Positions 22,866 through 44,481 of a stretch of 64,000 nt of DNA are shown here, one piece after another. Source of the stretch: Bombyx mori (taxonomy: Eukaryota > Arthropoda > Insecta > Lepidoptera > Bombycidae); NCBI RefSeq assembly GCF_030269925.1, contig NC_085117.1, forward strand, positions 2,976,001 through 3,040,000. Direction: 5' to 3'. Position numbers and translations under genes: made by a program. Each line of letters starts with the position of its first letter. Position 1 is the stretch's first letter. The notes beneath the pieces are model-generated. The model ran no database searches. It worked only from the letters and a program-made list of their open reading frames with translations, and was not told where the DNA came from.

Positions 22866-22990
22866 GCCGATACGAGTAACGCCATCTGTCGACGCAAACG
22901 GATAACGAAATAATAAGAGCATTTCTTGAATGTTCTAGAATATTTTCGTCACTGAACAAACTCTATTTTGAAATGACCTAGAAGAGTTTA
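22866..22990 (+). mobile_element. Fragment related to the LTR at 1344
   Basis: Shares acgagtaacgccatctgtcg with the beginning of that LTR family. The remainder is too diverged to place. Confidence 0.3.
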
Positions 22991-23479
22991 GAACATTCTC
23001 GAATGTATCGATTCTCTCGCTCGTCTTCCTACAAGAACTAAAAAAAAAGAGTCTATTTCTTAATAATATAAAACTTTGAGAGGCGCTGCAATAGACTACA
23101 CCGGATTTATGCTAGAGGTCGTGTCGTATCCTATCACAGAGCAGGAAAAAGTTTTAGAGCCGACGAACTGAAACATTTGTCTTGTTAAAAATACTCATCC
23201 AGGCGTAATTGTGGGGTGCCTTTGAAAAAGCGCGCGCATCCCCTCATTGAGAGCTTGAAAAGCCGCGAGTAACTATGAACGAACACCCCTGCGTGCCGTA
23301 AAATAAATGTGTCATTGTGTTTTCAGAGCTTTCCAAAGCACTTCCCCGGTGCCCTATAGAGAAAACGGGGTGGGCCTTTCATTTCACGAGACGAGCTTTG
23401 AAGTGTGCACAAGAGAAAAATGGATTTGTGGTTGACTTTTCTCGTTCGAGATTGACCAGGAATTTAAGTGGTCACTCGA

Positions 23480-23845
23480 GTGTATGTTCCATGGGGAGTG
23501 CTCTGAGGAATTGTTCGAGATGATACCGTCATCTCGTTTTTACCATCGCACCGCCCGCCACCGGAGTAGAGTTTATCCATACTACCTGAAGCCACTGCGG
23601 TCATCCACAGTGCGATTCCAGAGGTCTTTCTTGCCACGTACCATCCGGCTATGGAATGAGCACCCCCTCCATGGTGTTTCCCGAGCGCTATGACATGTCC
23701 TTCTTCAAACGAGACTTGTGGAGAGTATTAAGCAGTAGGCTTGGCTCTGCCCCTGGCATTGCTGAAGTCCATGGGCGACGGTAACCACTCACCATCAGGT
23801 GGGCCGTATGCTCGTCTACCTACAAGGGCAATAACAAAAAAAGAG
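23480..23845 (+). mobile_element. LINE family B 3' end with C-terminal coding part
   Basis: An interrupted frame reads M-F-H-G-E-C-S-E-E-L-F-E-M, then R-S-F-L-P-R-T-I-R-L-W-N-E, followed by the tail ggtgggccgtatgctcgtc and caagggcaataac. Confidence 0.75.
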
Positions 23846-24238
23846 TCCATGGGCCACAACTAAAATGCCACCACTAATGTCGAGAAAGAGGTCACAGGTA
23901 TTTGGTTCTTGGTAGAATGTCGGTAACAGTCCATTACCTATATAAATCGCATCCAAATGGACTTAAAACAACCCACATGTGACGACAGCAGTGAGATAAG
24001 GACAACAACTGTTTTAGACCAATCGTCGTAGGCAGTCATTGATAGCGCTTTCTCACTCTAACGGCAAATCTTTATTGCTACTCAATCATTTTTATTTGCT
24101 CTAAATTGCTTGCTATTAAAATAAGTAATTCGCTTCTTTTTTTTTCACGATTAATTAATTATAAACATGTTTTTATTAGTTCCATTTATATAATTCGATG
24201 AAAGATTTGGTTTGAACGACATTTTTTCGACTTTACAA

Positions 24239-24408
24239 GTGCTTAGTGCGAGTTTTTTAACGTTCTCGATAGCGTAAAAGTTAAACCAATCTTGCATGCA
24301 GTTGGAACAGCGCCCCTAGCGGCAAACGTAGGCGAACGATCCCATTCCATACAAGTATGAGGTAACTTTTACACTATCGATAACGTTAAAAAACTCGCAC
24401 TAAGCACA
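24239..24408. mobile_element. Palindromic MITE, sister of 19864-20034
   Basis: Ends GTGCTTAGTGCGAG and CTCGCACTAAGCAC, with gttctcgatagcg near the left end. Confidence 0.75.
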
Positions 24409-24524
24409 TAGGAGAGCCATTTGAAGTTTAATGTTTCGAAAAAATATCGTAACAAAATAACTTCTTCGGCTATTCGCATGGAGTTTAGGAGAATGATATT
24501 CCGCCCCGCTTTTTTGCTTTTTAT

Positions 24525-24825
24525 TGCTTTGATGGGTGGACGAGCTCACAGCCCATCTGGTGTTCAGTGATTACTCGAGCCCATAGACATCTACAACGTA
24601 AATTCGCCATCCACCTTGAGATATAAGTTCTAAGGTCTAAGTATAGTTACAACGACTGCCCCACCCTTCAAACCGAAACGCATTACTGTTTCACGGCAGA
24701 AATAGGCAGGGTGGTGGCACCTACCCGTGCGGACTCAAAGATATTCTACCTATACTATAGGCTCCAGTAACCCCTTAACACCAGGTGTGCTATAAGCTCG
24801 TCCTCGAATCTAAGCAAAAAAACAT
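24525..24825. mobile_element. Bm1 SINE, antisense, joined to a sense tail
   Basis: 24525-24745 is antisense Bm1; 24746-24825 is a sense tail (ggctccagtaaccccttaac to ctaagcaaaaaaac), so the two parts face in opposite directions. Confidence 0.7.
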
Positions 24826-24984
24826 CTATGCACGTTTTTATGAACGTAATTTTCACAGACTTCAAATTATCCGATCAACTTGAAAAGTTGCACGTGTATC
24901 AAGGATGATACGATAATCATAATCAACTTAGAATCCTGATCGATTTAAGACGGAAAAAAATATATTTATTTATTTTAATAATGG

Positions 24985-25090
24985 TCTGCGCGTTTGTTAA
25001 TAACACGCTTAATAGCAGACTATTAAGCGTACTTTTATTTCACGCTTTATAACACGCTTAATAGCGGATCATAAAGCAAGTTTTTATAGT
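24985..25090. repeat. Short local duplication around aacacgcttaatagc
   Basis: The motif aacacgcttaatagc occurs at about 25003 and 25052, with an inverted tattaagcgt between. Confidence 0.5.
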
Positions 25091-25120
25091 TATTATCACA
25101 ACGCAATTTTCCTCTACATC

Positions 25121-26440
25121 ATGGATAGGGTTCGGAAATTTTACGTTTTCAATATGGATGATAGAGGTATGGACCACCATCTTGCATGGGGGGGACAAGT
25201 TGAAAAGTGTTTTATTATAGCGAGTTGTTATTGGAAGCTGTACAACACGGGAGCGCCAGACAGACTCGTGCTCATCATACGAGACTTCTTGTCGAACCGT
25301 TCGTTTCGATATCGAGTAGAGAGAACTCGTTCTCGTCCCCGTCAGCTGACTGCCGGAGTCCCGCAAGACTCCGCGCTCTCCCCGTTATTATTTAGTTTGT
25401 ATATCAATGATATACCCCGGTCTCTGGAGACCCATCTAGCGCTCTTCGCCGATAACACGGCTATCTACTACTCGTGTAGGAAGATGTCGTTGCTTCATCG
25501 GCGACTCCAGATCGCAGTAGCCACCATGGGACAGTGGTTCCGGAAGTGGCGAATTGACATCAAACCCACGAAAAGCACAGCGGTGCTCTTCAAAAGGGGT
25601 CGCCCTCCGAACACCACTTCGAGCATCCCACTCCTTAATAGGCGCGCAAACACCTCCGCCGTTAGCCCCATCACTCTCTTTGGCCAGCCCATACCGTGGG
25701 CCTCGAAGGTCAAATACCTAGGCGTCACCCTCGACAGAGGGATGACATTCCGTCCCCACATAAAAACGGTACGCGATCGCGCCGCGTTTATACTAGGACG
25801 ACTCTACCCAATGCTTTGTAGTCGAAGCAAACTGTCCCTCCGTAATAAGGTAACTCTCTACAAAACTTGTATACGCCCCGTCATGACGTATGCAAGCGTA
25901 GTGTTCGCTCACGTAGCCCGCACCCACTTGAAATCCCTTCAGGTTATTCAATCCCGATTCTGCAGGATAGCCGTCGGAGCGCCATGGTTCCTAAGGAACG
26001 TGCATCTCCACGATGACCTGGAGCTCGACTCTTTTAGTAAGTATCTACAGTCGGCATCGCCGCGTCATTTTAAGAAGGCGGCACGACATGAGAACCTTCT
26101 CATCGTAGCCGCTGGAAACTACATACCCGACCCAGTAGACCGAATGGTAAACCGTCGACGTCGCCCAAAGCACGTCATTACGGATCCTCCTGATCCATTA
26201 ACGGTGCTTTTAGGCACCACAAGCACCGGTCACCGTCCTACTAACCCATAGACACAGCCCACTGAGTTTCTCGCCGGATCTTCTCAGTGGGTCGCGTTTC
26301 CGATCCGGTGGTAGATTCTGCGAAGCACTGCTCTTGCTAGGGTCAGTGTTAGCAACTCTCCGGTTGAGCCCCGTGAGCTCACCTACAAACGTTAGGGCGA
26401 AGCTGAAATAGCCTCTCAAGGCTATAAGCATAGGTTGGAA
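25121..26440 (+). mobile_element. Jockey-like non-LTR retrotransposon, 5'-truncated, with intact C-terminal RT frame
   Basis: A 376-codon frame (25121-26251) carries the reverse transcriptase motif GVPQDSALSPLLFSLY and the catalytic box region A-L-F-A-D-N. Thumb-like sequence follows (W-R-I-D-I-K-P-T-K, K-V-K-Y-L-G-V-T-L-D). The first 45 or so codons do not look like RT and come from flanking DNA. The usual F/Y-A-D-D is F-A-D-N, so this copy should be inactive. The 3' UTR to 26440 is the source of the family A tails across the window. Classification to Jockey is from motif style only. Confidence 0.8.
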
Positions 26441-26442
26441 AA

Positions 26443-26620
26443 AAAAAAGTTATTGGAAGACTCACAGCGAAATAGCGCTAGTGTAGCAAGTGGAAATGAT
26501 GTGAATATAGCAGTTTAAAACAGAGTGAAGTGTGCCGGATTAAAATGAAGTGTGGTAGTATAAGGCGTTGTTTTATTTTAAATGCTTCCACTTGTTACTA
26601 CGACGCCACCTTAATTGGCT
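26443..26620. mobile_element. Internal fragment of the GGAGGGTA MITE family, inverted
   Basis: Shares gaaatagcgctagtgtagcaag and gacgccaccttaattgg, inverted, with the interior of the copy at 58563-58843. Confidence 0.55.
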
Positions 26621-26639
26621 TCTTCTTTTTTTTGTATTA

Positions 26640-26945
26640 CTTTGTCTTGCTTAGATAGGTAGAATAACTCAAAGCCCTGGTGTTAAGTGGTTACCAGAGC
26701 CCATGGGCATCTACAGCGTAAATTCCGGCACCCACCTTGAGACATGAGCTCTAAGTGTCAGGCTGCCCGGCCTTCAAACTGAAACGGATTACTGCTTCAC
26801 GGCAGAAATAGGCGGGGTAGTGGTCCCTACCCGTGCGGACTCACAGGAGGTCCTACCACCAGAAATTACGCAAATTATAATTTTGCGGGTTTGATTTTAT
26901 TACATGATGTTATTCCTTCACCGTGGTAGTCAATCTTAACTACCA
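26640..26945 (-). mobile_element. Bm1 SINE, antisense, headless
   Basis: From ttgcttagataggtag to tattccttcaccgtggtag. Confidence 0.8.
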
Positions 26946-26949
26946 TTAA

Positions 26950-28980
26950 TTGTCTTTGAATGAATTAAACAATTGTACCACCAGTAAGTTCCTATGAGTG
27001 GAAAATTTTTAATACACCGAAATGGTACTCTTAAATTTTTAACCGTATATAGTTTTCAAAGGATATCGTATAGAAATTGTCAAAATTTTAATACGAATCG
27101 TGTTTTTGTCCGCTGGACTATGTCTGCGCTTTATCATCCCAATAGAAAAGGCAAAACGATTTGCGAACTCGTTGGAAACCAATTTCCGTTCAATTTGAAC
27201 TCGTCGGAAGTTGCAAATTTTTTTTTGTTGATTCTCTTTAGCTTTTTAAATAAATAAAAAAAACATTAGGTTAAGCCGTAAATATAACTTCAATTATGAG
27301 AAATACGGACGGAATATTACGGACATTTGAGACAATTTTTTTTATCTTAAACGCTTTTATAGAAAATAGAACAAAAAATTTTTTTTACATTAAGTTTATT
27401 TGCTATTTTATCTTGGATTTTCTACAAAAGCGTCGTTTTTTTTGTATTTTTACCTATTATTTAGTAAATATAATGTTACAATAATTAAACGTCAACATGT
27501 TATTTATTAATTTGTACAGCGGTTGAATTACCTACGCTTCGTTAAGAGCCGCTAAAATTGGGAGATAGTCCCAACAAAAAATCGCTAATCTCGATTATCC
27601 TAATAAGGAGCACGGGTCTAACTGTTTATCATATTAAATTGTCTATTGGTCCTTTATAAGTATGCCAAATTTCGAATTAATCAGACGTTTTGAAGAGTGA
27701 CCAAATCATGTTCAAAGCTCCCGTAACATGTATACGTATGAAGCTAATAAAAGCCTGTTAAAAATAGCGTGCATTGGTGTGAGCAGATCGGCTGTCATTT
27801 TGCAATAATCCGAGTTAGTCTCTCACATAATTAAATGAAAACGTAATGGCCGCAAATGTAAACAAAATAAACAAAAAAAATCCAAATATCATTATACGAA
27901 ACAACAGTTCCCCACTGTGTTTGTTGACGCCGATTCCAATAATGGCATCTATGATAATGGCGGCACCGATTTGAACTGAGTTTCGAATCAAACGCGGGAT
28001 AATTGTTTATTTCTAAGAGTTTATTTCATTACTAACGGCTGGATAAAAAGTAAAACCATATGTAATGATAGTTTCTTAGTGTCAGATATTTTGAAGTAAT
28101 ACCGTAGAGATGCGGCAAACATCGAATGGGCGCGTATTAAATTACGTCTATAAACATAAATAATGGGCATAAATACAATTAAAAAACGCAAAAATGCATT
28201 TATTTATAATCATAACATAAATATTATTTACATTTAAAGTATAGTGGAAATATCAGTAAATGTAAAATTATTTAAAATAAACGCCACAGATAATAAAAAC
28301 ACTTTTTTAAACGTGGCATTAAATTGATTTTTTTGACAGGCCAGATGCCATAGGACGTAAAATGCTGTACCTATATCAGCAATTTGTTAAATTATTTCGT
28401 ACCAGAGTTTTCGATGTGAATAAAAAAATCTTATTCGTTAAATTTAGCGCTCACCTCTTCCTCGATGCGATGAACGTTCACACCCTTTTTCTACGAATAT
28501 TTTTCTATTAAAACGTATACAGCCACAAGAAAATATCTAAGATAAAAAAAATTGTTGTTAGTTTTCAATTTCTAACGGAACTTGTTTGGTATTTACGTGC
28601 TGGATCGCGGACGCGGCTTCCTACAGGCACATCATAAGTGACACTCCGTGGAAACACGGGAAAATCGATTTTGCTAGACCGTGACCGAAATATTTTTCAC
28701 CCTTAGAACGTGACGGATCGATACAAGCTTGCGCCCGATTGAGAGGGACGCAGAATGGATGAAGAGTGCGATTGTTAATGTTTTGCCACCCCCCTGTTAA
28801 TGGGGTAGGTTTTGTAGGGGTACTATGGAACGTTTTTTTTGTGTGTTTTTATTTCGTTTTTTTTTTTGAGTCTGCATCAACTTTTTTCTTTTTTTTCAAA
28901 GATGTTGCATTTAAGCAGCTCGCAATTATTGTTTTTGCAATCATTGCAGGTATGGTACGTGGATAGGAGAATCTAGAACG
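26950..28980. other. AT-rich intergenic DNA without recognised feature
   Basis: Several short frames exist but have no domain or splice logic. I see no gene, tRNA or known repeat here. Confidence 0.45.
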
Positions 28981-29289
28981 ACTAATAATAAAATCTCTTT
29001 TATTATTCTTTTTTATTGTATTCGAAAATTTAAATTTTCATATTAATTTTTATAATAACAATAGGCACATATTTGACCAAAAACGGACATTAAAAGAGGC
29101 GTCGAAAGTAGAAACAAAAAAGTTCCTATGGCACGTTCCGTCGGATTTACTACTAGAGATATAGCCCGAGTGAGGATGAAGTCAGCAAGGTGGCCGGTCG
29201 TACGACTCATGACCTGTCCCTATGCAGCATGATGAGAGAACTGGACTGCCTGGACTATGGGATTAAGCTTACACACTGAACGTATATAG

Positions 29290-29635
29290 TTCAAATATAT
29301 AGATGTGACAAAGAGCAAACAAACCTGTTAGAGGAAGAGGAAGCCTGAAAGTGGCACCTGTGACAGAGAAATTGAGAAGTGCGCGTTTTGGGATGGTATG
29401 GACATGTGATGAGACGATAATATGAAAATGAGGTTGGTAAGAGAGTGTTAATTGTGAATGTAGAAGGATATAGAGGAAGAGGTAGACGTAGAAATCGATA
29501 GTGGTAGAAATGGATGGATTGCGTGAAATACGATATGTGTAAGAGGGGAGTGAGCGAAGAAATGGTATATGATTGAGGAGTATGGAAGGAGGAAACATGT
29601 TGCTCCGACTCTAGGTTACTGGGAGAAGGGCAGGA
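29290..29635 (+). mobile_element. RTE-like LINE, C-terminal coding remnant and 3' end
   Basis: Fragments of a frame read S-L-K-V-A-P-V-T-E-K-L and later G-R-G-R-R-R around 29480, interrupted by stops. The same element lies antisense at 49570-50400. Confidence 0.65.
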
Positions 29636-29644
29636 GAATGAATA

Positions 29645-29757
29645 AGGGCAAACAAACCTGTATATCACACGAATATTTGCCTATGTCCGAAAATCGAAGC
29701 CACGACTCTCGGTCCTGCAGTCAGATAACCACTCTACTACCGAGTCAGTCGTTGAAG
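29645..29757 (-). mobile_element. tRNA-derived SINE (not Bm1)
   Basis: The reverse complement has ggtagtagagtggttatctg and cgtggcttcgattttc, a tRNA-like head, followed by a gcaaatattcgtgtga tail as in 4645-4772. Confidence 0.55.
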
Positions 29758-29865
29758 AGCTTACAACCACTATACTCTTCAGGATTACTCCGTGAAGGAG
29801 ATGCTTATCAAATTTCGTAGTTGCAAGAAAGATTATAGAACATTAATAGTTAATCGAAGTTAATC

Positions 29866-30311
29866 GAAGTCGTCGTGGCCTAACGGATAAGACGTCCGGT
29901 GCATTCGTGTTGAGCGATGCACCGATGTTCGAATCTCAGGCGGGTACCAATTTTTCTAATGAAATACGTACTCAACAAATGTTCACGATTGACTTCCACG
30001 GTAAAGGAATAACATCGTGTAATAAAAATGAAACCCGCAAAATTATAATTTGCGTAATTACTAGTAGTAGGACCTCTTGTGAGTCCGCGCGGATAGGTAC
30101 CACCGCCCTGCCTATTTCTGCCGTGAAACAGTAATGCGTTTCGGTTTGAAGGGTGGGGCAGCCGTTGTAACTATACTGAGACCTTAGAACTTATATCTCA
30201 AGGTGGGTGGCGCATTTACGTTGTGGATGTCTATGGGCTCCAGTAACCACTTAACACCAGGTGGGCTGTGAGCTCGTCTACCCATCTAAGCAATAAAAAA
30301 AAAATAAAAAA
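29866..30311 (+). mobile_element. Bm1 SINE, near full length
   Basis: Head cgaagtcgtcgtggcctaac, B box gatgttcgaatctcagg, complete body and a long A-run that abuts the arm beginning at about 30312. The upstream taatcgaagt is doubled (29851-29870). Confidence 0.9.
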
Positions 30312-30725
30312 AAAAAAAAGTGTGTGTGTCCGCTCCGACGCACGACTGGAGTTTACTGGATATAAAAAATTAAACGAAACAATACGAGAAATAGTTCTAT
30401 ATTACGACAACACGATACACTACAGATTATTAACAAATTAACGAGACACAAAACAAACGACTAACAAATATATGAAAATACAATAATGAGAGAAACGCGC
30501 GATCAGTACGAGGCTTTGTGGCGGACTGCCGGCGCAGCAGCCCGGCGTCACCTGCGATAACGCGGCCGCGCGTTGGCTCCTGATTGGCGCGCGCACGCAT
30601 CACGCAATCAGGAGCCAATCAGGCGCATAACGCATTTCGTGTGACATGCTAGTACGATTTTGGTCCCCATAATTTTCATACCCCGGGCCTATATATGTAA
30701 ATCGATTCTAAAGGAGTAAACTCCA
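30312..30725 (-). mobile_element. Left arm of a 1.4-kb inverted repeat of unknown class
   Basis: The segment 30350-30725 is bounded by TGGAGTTTACT and AGTAAACTCCA. Outside it lie gacgcacgac and a (gt)n/A-run shoulder. The GC-rich core includes gcggccgcgcgttggctcc and an inverted pair ggctcctgattg / caatcaggagcc. The same unit is inverted at 31234-31725 and repeated at 62353-62765. Confidence 0.7.
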
Positions 30726-31233
30726 AAAAGTTCCAAAGTCAAAACGTAATTTATTTTTTAAAAAAACAGGTTAATCAACCAATAACAATACACGTTTATG
30801 TCCTGAAAAATAATTAAATCAACAAAATCAGTAATCGACATAGCTCCTGTCGTTCCGTTTTTGTTGTTGATAAGTTAAAATCTCCTTTTGGTACTTTCCC
30901 TCACTTATAGACTTTTTTTATTTTATTTTACCTAACAATCCCGTGGTAACCCCGACGGCGTGTTTGTGGCTGTACATAGTCCTTTTCAAGATAACTAGAG
31001 CAGTAGGGATGCATCCCCGAGCACTCAAATTAGCAAGCAAAAAAAATATAATTGTGGAATTGTGGAGTTCAACAGAATCTGTGTTTAGCGCTAGACCTAA
31101 AACAAAAAGGATTCAAGGTCTATGATACAATTAAATGTCAATACCATATTTTATATTTATTTAAATATGTATGTATATATTGTTATTCGGGTGAAATGTC
31201 TTATGTGAATATTTTTTTACGACTAATTTTTTG
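30726..31233. other. Unique spacer inside the inverted repeat
   Basis: 508 bp of AT-rich sequence between the arms, with no open frame of note and no known repeat. Confidence 0.5.
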
Positions 31234-31725
31234 GAGTTTACTCCTTTAGAATCGATTTACATATATAGGCCCGGGGTATGAAAATTATGGGGACCAAAAT
31301 CGTACTAGCATGTCACACGAAATGCGTTATGCGCCTGATTGGCTCCTGATTGCGTGATGCGTGCGCGCGCCAATCAAAATCGTACTAGCATGTCACACGA
31401 AATGCGTTATGCGCCTGATTGGCTCCTGATTGCGTGATGCGTGCGCGCGCCAATCAGGAGCCAACGCGCGGCCGCGTTATTGCAGGTGACGCCGGGCTGC
31501 TGCGCCGGCAGTCCGCCACAAAGCCTCGTACTGATCGCGCGTTTCTCTCATTATTGTATTTTCATATATTTGTTAGTCGTTTGTTTTGTGTCTCGTTAAT
31601 TTGTTAATAATCTGTAGTGTATCGTGTTGTCGTAATATAGAACTATTTCTCGTATTGTTTCGTTTAATTTTTTATATCCAGTAAACTCCAGTCGTGCGTC
31701 GGAGCGGACACACACTTTTTTTTTT
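31234..31725 (+). mobile_element. Right arm of the inverted repeat, with 80-bp tandem duplication
   Basis: Reverse complement of the left arm, ending gcggacacacac plus a T-run. An 80-bp block is repeated head to tail (about 31295-31374 and 31375-31454), absent from the other two copies. A tatatagg box near the TGGAG end and ATTGG (CCAAT-type) sites give it a promoter-like look. Confidence 0.7.
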
Positions 31726-31824
31726 CTCGCCGTGTTTTCTCTATTCGATGTGTACAAAGTGATTTTATATTTAAAATAACCTAATCTAAAAACATTTCCT
31801 TTATTGATTACACCAACGAGAGGC

Positions 31825-32190
31825 TCTTCAAGCACCGGATCACCGTCCTTTTCGAATTCGTCGACTCCGGCGAATAGTTCGACGTGCTAACTAGCCCATA
31901 GACACAACCCTCGGTCACCATCCTCGCCGAGCCCGTCGCTTGCGACGAAGGGCTCCACAAGTAAATGAATCCATAGACACAGCCCACTGAGTTTCTCGAT
32001 GGATCTTCTCAGTGAGTTGCGTTTCCGATCTGGTGGTAGATTAAGCAAAGCTGAGCTAGGGCTCAGTGGGTCGCGTTTCCGGCTCTTGCTAGGGCCAGTG
32101 TTAGCTACACTCCCGATTTGCCCCATGAGCTCACCTACACGTCAAGGAGAAGCCGAAATAGCCTCTCGAGGCTATCAGCATAGGTAGAAA
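31825..32190 (+). mobile_element. LINE family A 3' tail
   Basis: Contains gtcgcttgcgacgaagggctc, cactgagtttctcgatgg and a terminal ggctatcagcataggtag before an A-run. Confidence 0.75.
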
Positions 32191-32204
32191 AAAAATTTAT
32201 ACAC

Positions 32205-32410
32205 AACCCAACTGAGTTTCTCGCCGAATCTTCTCAATGGGCCGCGATTCAGATCCGGTGGTAAATTCAACGATGCACTGCTCTTGCTAGGGCTGTGTTA
32301 GCAATTCTCTCAGGTTGAGCCTGTGAGCTCACCTACACGTCCGCGTGAAGTTGAAATAGCCCCTTAGGTTAACGTTTGAAATAGCGTTGAAATAGCCCCT
32401 TATGTTTGTT
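32205..32410 (+). mobile_element. LINE family A 3' tail, second tandem copy
   Basis: A second, more diverged tail begins 15 bp after the previous one (caactgagtttctcgccga) and ends with repeated gttgaaatagcccctta. Confidence 0.6.
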
Positions 32411-32584
32411 TGTATGTAACGGAATCTTTAAACGTCATTTTCATCGACTTCACGACATCCAATTAAATAGGTGAATTCGTACGCGCATCCAGGATCGATG
32501 ATATTGCAATAAATTTATAACTTCGCTCTAATGTTCTGACCGGTAGCAACATGATACAAAAAATATATATATTCTGTTATATAT

Positions 32585-32702
32585 TTAGGTGGGTGGCGCA
32601 TTTACGTTGTAGATGTCTATGGGCTCCAGTAACCACTTAACACCAGGTGGGCTGTGAGCTCGTCCACCCATCAAATCAATAAAAAATAAAAAATAAAAAA
32701 AA
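32585..32702 (+). mobile_element. Bm1 SINE 3' end
   Basis: Starts aggtgggtggcgcatttac and ends atcaataaaaaataaaaaa. Confidence 0.8.
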
Positions 32703-34214
32703 TGACATGAAGGGGAATGAAATGAAGTTGATTTATTTGTCAATTATTTGTGACTGTAATCAATTGAGATCGAATTAAACGCATAGACCTATATAGTAGG
32801 GACACGACATATTGTTCTATACGTACAATTGCTTATATAAATAGCACCCATTTTGAAGGCACATACATAAACATATATCTATCTCGTTCTTACTCACCAC
32901 TTTAACTCGCAGGAAAACAATATAACAGTATTTCAGTGCGTACATAAAATGAAACATGAATATACGTAAATGTCTCCGTCTCCGTCTAATGAGGCCGAAA
33001 ATCCGCCATGTTTAGCGCGCCAAATGTCATTGTCACGTCAGTTCGGCCGTCTGTTTTGGGTTTTACATTATTTATTGACTTTGATATCGATTTAATATGA
33101 TTGCTTATATAAAATTTCTTATTTTATCATGCTTAAAACATACAAAAATAATAATTAAAACATATTTTATAGGATCTCAAGAAAGTCGTCGGAACTATTT
33201 AAATAAAATAGTTTTATAACACTATTGTCAACTCGTTTAATATTTAATAATTAAGTGATTTTAGAGAGGAAGTCACAAGGAATGTTTGTAATTTTATTAA
33301 CGAATAAATGTTTTGTAGGTGTTTTTTTTATCAGGCGGTCCCTTGATAAGTTTAAAATGGTGCGGCGTACCTTCCTTGAGGTGCGCTGCGGTAGTGTGTT
33401 ACGGACTTTAGAGTCAGCAAAACAATTAAAATAGATTGTAATAGTCTAAGAAAAACACGTACTCAAAATACGATATCATTCAGCATGCTCGAAATGGGCA
33501 GATGGCACTGTACTACGCCATATCTTTATGTTTTGCGGCAAACGACAACTTTATAAAATTAGTGTAGCAAATTTTAAAAATCGTCATATCGTTTACTTGG
33601 CAAATTTAAAGCACGAACTCGTCTTAGATTACACATAATATCTAAATCACATCATCTTTGCACATAACAATATACTTACTTCCTATTAAAGTATAAATTC
33701 GACAAATACATTCACTCAACAATATTTAAAATAAAATGAGCCAAGAACGTTTATCGATAAAACCTACTAACATTAAAATCATCTGGGCAGCACTAAAACC
33801 GCCATCTTTTGTGGCCAGATGACGTCACAGTGGCACGAATTTTTTGTTGACGTTTCATTTCCATAGGTTTCCTACTTCAGTGATTAAACGAGACTTCAGC
33901 CACTGTGATGTCTACGCACTCTGGTAACTTAATAGGCTAGCTATAAGGTCGTATAGCTAACGAAATATATAAAAAATAGAGTGAAAGCCGTGGCTGTATG
34001 AAAGTGAGAGCTGGTTTGATTAGGGATGGTCCTACAATGTTTCGGTGTTAAAAAAAACGATATTAAAAATTTGTTTATGAAAATCTTATCAAATTCATAG
34101 TGAAATGATGTTCTCTTGGTTTATATGTCTATTGTGTTTGAAAAAGGCTATTAAAAATAAGCTTTTCTCTTATTCAGAGTTATTTTTGTTAAAAATACCA
34201 TGAAAGTCTTTTGA
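32703..34214. other. Intergenic DNA upstream of reptin, nothing assigned
   Basis: AT-rich; a GC-richer patch near 33000-33060 (gcgcgccaaatgtcattgtcac) is not tied to any gene I can model. Confidence 0.4.
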
Positions 34215-34450
34215 GATAATTTTTTTATGAATGAGGGATTACTGGTGGCCCGGAGGCTTTTCCAATTTCACCAGGACAGATGGGTGAACAAAGGCTCAGC
34301 CAGGGGGGCTAGGATTTGCTAACAGCTCCTAAGCGCCTTCAAAGGAGACCTACAACCTAAAAACAGCTGCTTTACGAATGAATCTACTACTAGATCGGAA
34401 TCGCAACCCGCTGAGAATATCCACCGAGAAACTCAGCGGGCTAACGCATG
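34215..34450 (-). mobile_element. LINE tail fragment (family A variant)
   Basis: Shares ctggtggcccggaggc, caccaggacag and gagaaactcagcgggct with 47610-47820. Confidence 0.5.
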
Positions 34451-34721
34451 GATTAGGTGGCACGACGAACTAACTAAAAAACTATCTAACATCGAAACTT
34501 AACGAAAACATACATTCGGTGACAGCTGTCAGTCGCGATCATCGAAGTATACGACGAATCAAATGTCAGTGTCATGTCATTAACGTAGTATAATCTGTTT
34601 TGTTAAATTTGTTTGGAGACCAAACACGCAAAAGCGCCGCATTTGTTTTTGTGAAAATTACATTTAAAACATAGTTAATTAGTATTAAAACTACCTCACT
34701 AGTGTTTAAAATACCACGAAA

Positions 34722-44076
<9,355 letters not shown>

Positions 44077-44475
44077 AAGAATGAAAACATCTTTCTACAA
44101 ATGACACTGTTCAGTTTTACTTTGCGTAAAATTTATTATTTCTATGAAGCACTGAGGTTTTTACCTAAACCTACTATTGGTTGGTCGAGAAATATTTTTA
44201 TACCATAAACTCATGTTTCTTTAAGTCTTGCAATACAACGTTCTTCATTGCTTCCACAACTACATTGAAGAGAAAATAATCTACATCATTTCTGTGGTAG
44301 GGTTCTGTATTGCCAAACTTAAAAAAAGTTGCTTGACAAAAAAAGTAATGTTTTAAATAATATGAAAGCAACTACACCATAAAGAATGGTTAGAATTTTG
44401 ACCTACGATACAGATAATAATATGTTTCAAGAGCAAATATGGCTTTAAAACGATTTGTTAGTTTTTTAATTTGAT

Positions 44476-44481
44476 AATAAA
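44476..44481 (+). terminator. Polyadenylation signal AATAAA of reptin
   Basis: AATAAA lies 400 nt past the reptin stop and is followed within 20 nt by a GT-rich stretch (gtgtatatttgtg), the usual downstream element. Confidence 0.6.

Noticed and set aside
30430..30618. Identical 62-residue frame at 30430, 31419 and 62469
   Set aside because: It lies in the three copies of the unknown arm element and overlaps its GC-rich core. No domain and no start context; treated as part of the repeat.
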